Both the position numbers and the translations under genes were made by a program. Below are positions 40,586-41,005 of a stretch of DNA of 41,005 bases, in pieces. The DNA is taken from positions 1 through 41,005 of the forward strand of contig JAIRUN010000188.1 in the NCBI GenBank assembly GCA_031254365.1, read 5' to 3'. The stretch's first letter is position 1, and every line of letters starts with the position of its first letter. This stretch comes from Treponema sp. (GTDB lineage Bacteria > Spirochaetota > Spirochaetia > Treponematales > Breznakiellaceae). Under the pieces are notes generated by a model. The model saw only the letters and a list, made by a program, of their open reading frames with translations. It had not been told where the DNA came from and did not search any database.

Positions 40586-40828
40586 TTATTGCGTCACCGC
40601 AGATGCGGCAATCTTTTCCCGAACCATATCACCGATAATTTGCGTAGGTAATTTGTGGGCTTGAAGCGCACGGCTTACAATATAATCAGCAGAAGCCCTA
40701 TCCAACACGTCAAGCAATTCCCTCTGGCGGGTAAAATAACCGCCTTTTCTGTTGGGATCAACCTTAGGTGGATTTTTTGTAAAAAAATCATCCCAATATT
40801 CGGCTTCTTCGTCAGTCATTTCAGACAT
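40586..40828 (-). CDS. Small antitoxin-like protein
   Basis: The 80-residue protein has an acidic start (MSEMTDEEAEYWDDFF) and a C-terminal helical part (LPTQIIGDMVREKIAASAV), with size and style of BrnA-like or CopG-type antitoxins. A strong ribosome site (AGGAGG) lies 6 bases before the ATG. The preceding gene, on the same strand, encodes the end of a toxin-like protein, and 9 bases separate them. I cannot assign a family with confidence. It lies 16 bases upstream of pheS and could affect pheS transcription. Confidence 0.5.
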   Translation of the reverse strand: MSEMTDEEAEYWDDFFTKNPPKVDPNRKGGYFTRQRELLDVLDRASADYIVSRALQAHKLPTQIIGDMVREKIAASAVTQ

Positions 40829-40837
40829 AGGATCCTC

Positions 40838-41005
40838 CTACTCCTTGAGCAAAGGCAAAAAAATATTACGACACGGCTGAGCATGAAATACATTCAAAGC
40901 GCCGTCTTCCATTTCATTATACATGATTTCAAGCAAATTTCCAGCTAGGTCTGTTCCAAGCACAATATACTTGTTTTCATAACCCTCAAGCGCCCCTTCA
41001 TACCA
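40838..41005 (-). CDS. Partial toxin-like protein, C-terminal part only
   Basis: The frame enters from the right window edge and ends with TAG at 40838-40840. The visible 55 residues (starting WYEGALEGYENKYIVLGTD and ending AQPCRNIFLPLLKE) alternate strands in the way of small RelE- or BrnT-like toxins (GTDLAGNLLEIMYN, then NVFHAQPCR). The order, toxin first and antitoxin second, matches BrnT/BrnA systems. The N-terminus is outside the window, so the family cannot be fixed. Confidence 0.5.
   Translation of the reverse strand, partial: WYEGALEGYENKYIVLGTDLAGNLLEIMYNEMEDGALNVFHAQPCRNIFLPLLKE

Noticed and set aside
1-41005. CRISPR arrays, tRNA, rRNA, integrase or transposase genes
   Set aside because: I searched by eye on both strands and found no regularly spaced direct repeats, cloverleaf with CCA-type end, rRNA core sequences or recombinase motifs.

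Overview
The window looks like a chromosomal stretch of a treponeme-type spirochaete (Spirochaetota, Treponematales) with roughly 50% G+C. Supporting this from the sequence: an alanyl-tRNA synthetase that stops after the editing domain, an archaeal-type PheRS alpha subunit without a linked pheT, a groES without groEL, a DUF4954 protein, many small secreted proteins, and an alaS - parvulin - nusB - TPR - groES order that matches my memory of Treponema pallidum. A termite-gut-like treponeme would fit the base composition, but this is inference. I see no rRNA, tRNA, CRISPR array, transposase or prophage structural gene.

Layout. 0.1-4.0 kb (minus): an NFACT/RqcH-like protein, a secreted unknown and a LysM lytic transglycosylase, with a nested palindrome at 2.5 kb. 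4.0 kb: a compact divergent promoter pair. 4.06-9.65 kb (plus): alaS, SurA-like PPIase, nusB, a membrane-anchored TPR protein and groES, closed by a strong terminator. 9.7-15.2 kb (minus): rlmN, two helical-repeat proteins, rsmD, an unknown and an oligopeptide-type binding lipoprotein. 15.2-15.86 kb: a 650-base gene-free stretch with large palindromes. 15.86-16.55 kb: a beta-barrel protein. 16.8-20.7 kb (minus): a tightly packed nitroreductase - lipoprotein - trmB - ligA operon. 20.7-23.2 kb: an AT-rich accessory segment with a small SLT-type enzyme, a small membrane protein and a tandem duplication of a DUF4230 gene with its promoter. 23.3-31.6 kb (plus): iron alcohol dehydrogenase, BASS-type transporter, secreted unknown, aconitase-like hydratase and family B DNA polymerase. 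31.6-36.1 kb: PTS EIIA, a secreted HEAT/YD-repeat pair (minus) and a GH5 glycosidase. 36.2-41.0 kb: an AT-rich GNAT gene, then (minus) DUF4954, pheS and a toxin-antitoxin-like pair cut by the window edge.

Three patterns stand out beyond the gene list. First, at least four transcription units (alaS, the binding lipoprotein, the EIIA gene, the nitroreductase operon) share one architecture: a TTGAC(A/C/T) -35 box, exactly 17 bases, a -10 box, exactly 6 bases, then ATG. That predicts leaderless mRNAs. Two more (mltD-like and the 25.5-kb secreted gene) have near-leaderless spacing. Second, two replication/repair enzymes, ligA and polB, carry short palindromes in frame inside loops where the E. coli homologues, as I remember them, are shorter; this recalls the protein-coding palindromic elements of Rickettsia. 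Third, large imperfect palindromes sit between genes (2512-2627 and 15219-15521). All coordinates and motifs were read by eye; homology calls come from recognised motifs, not searches.
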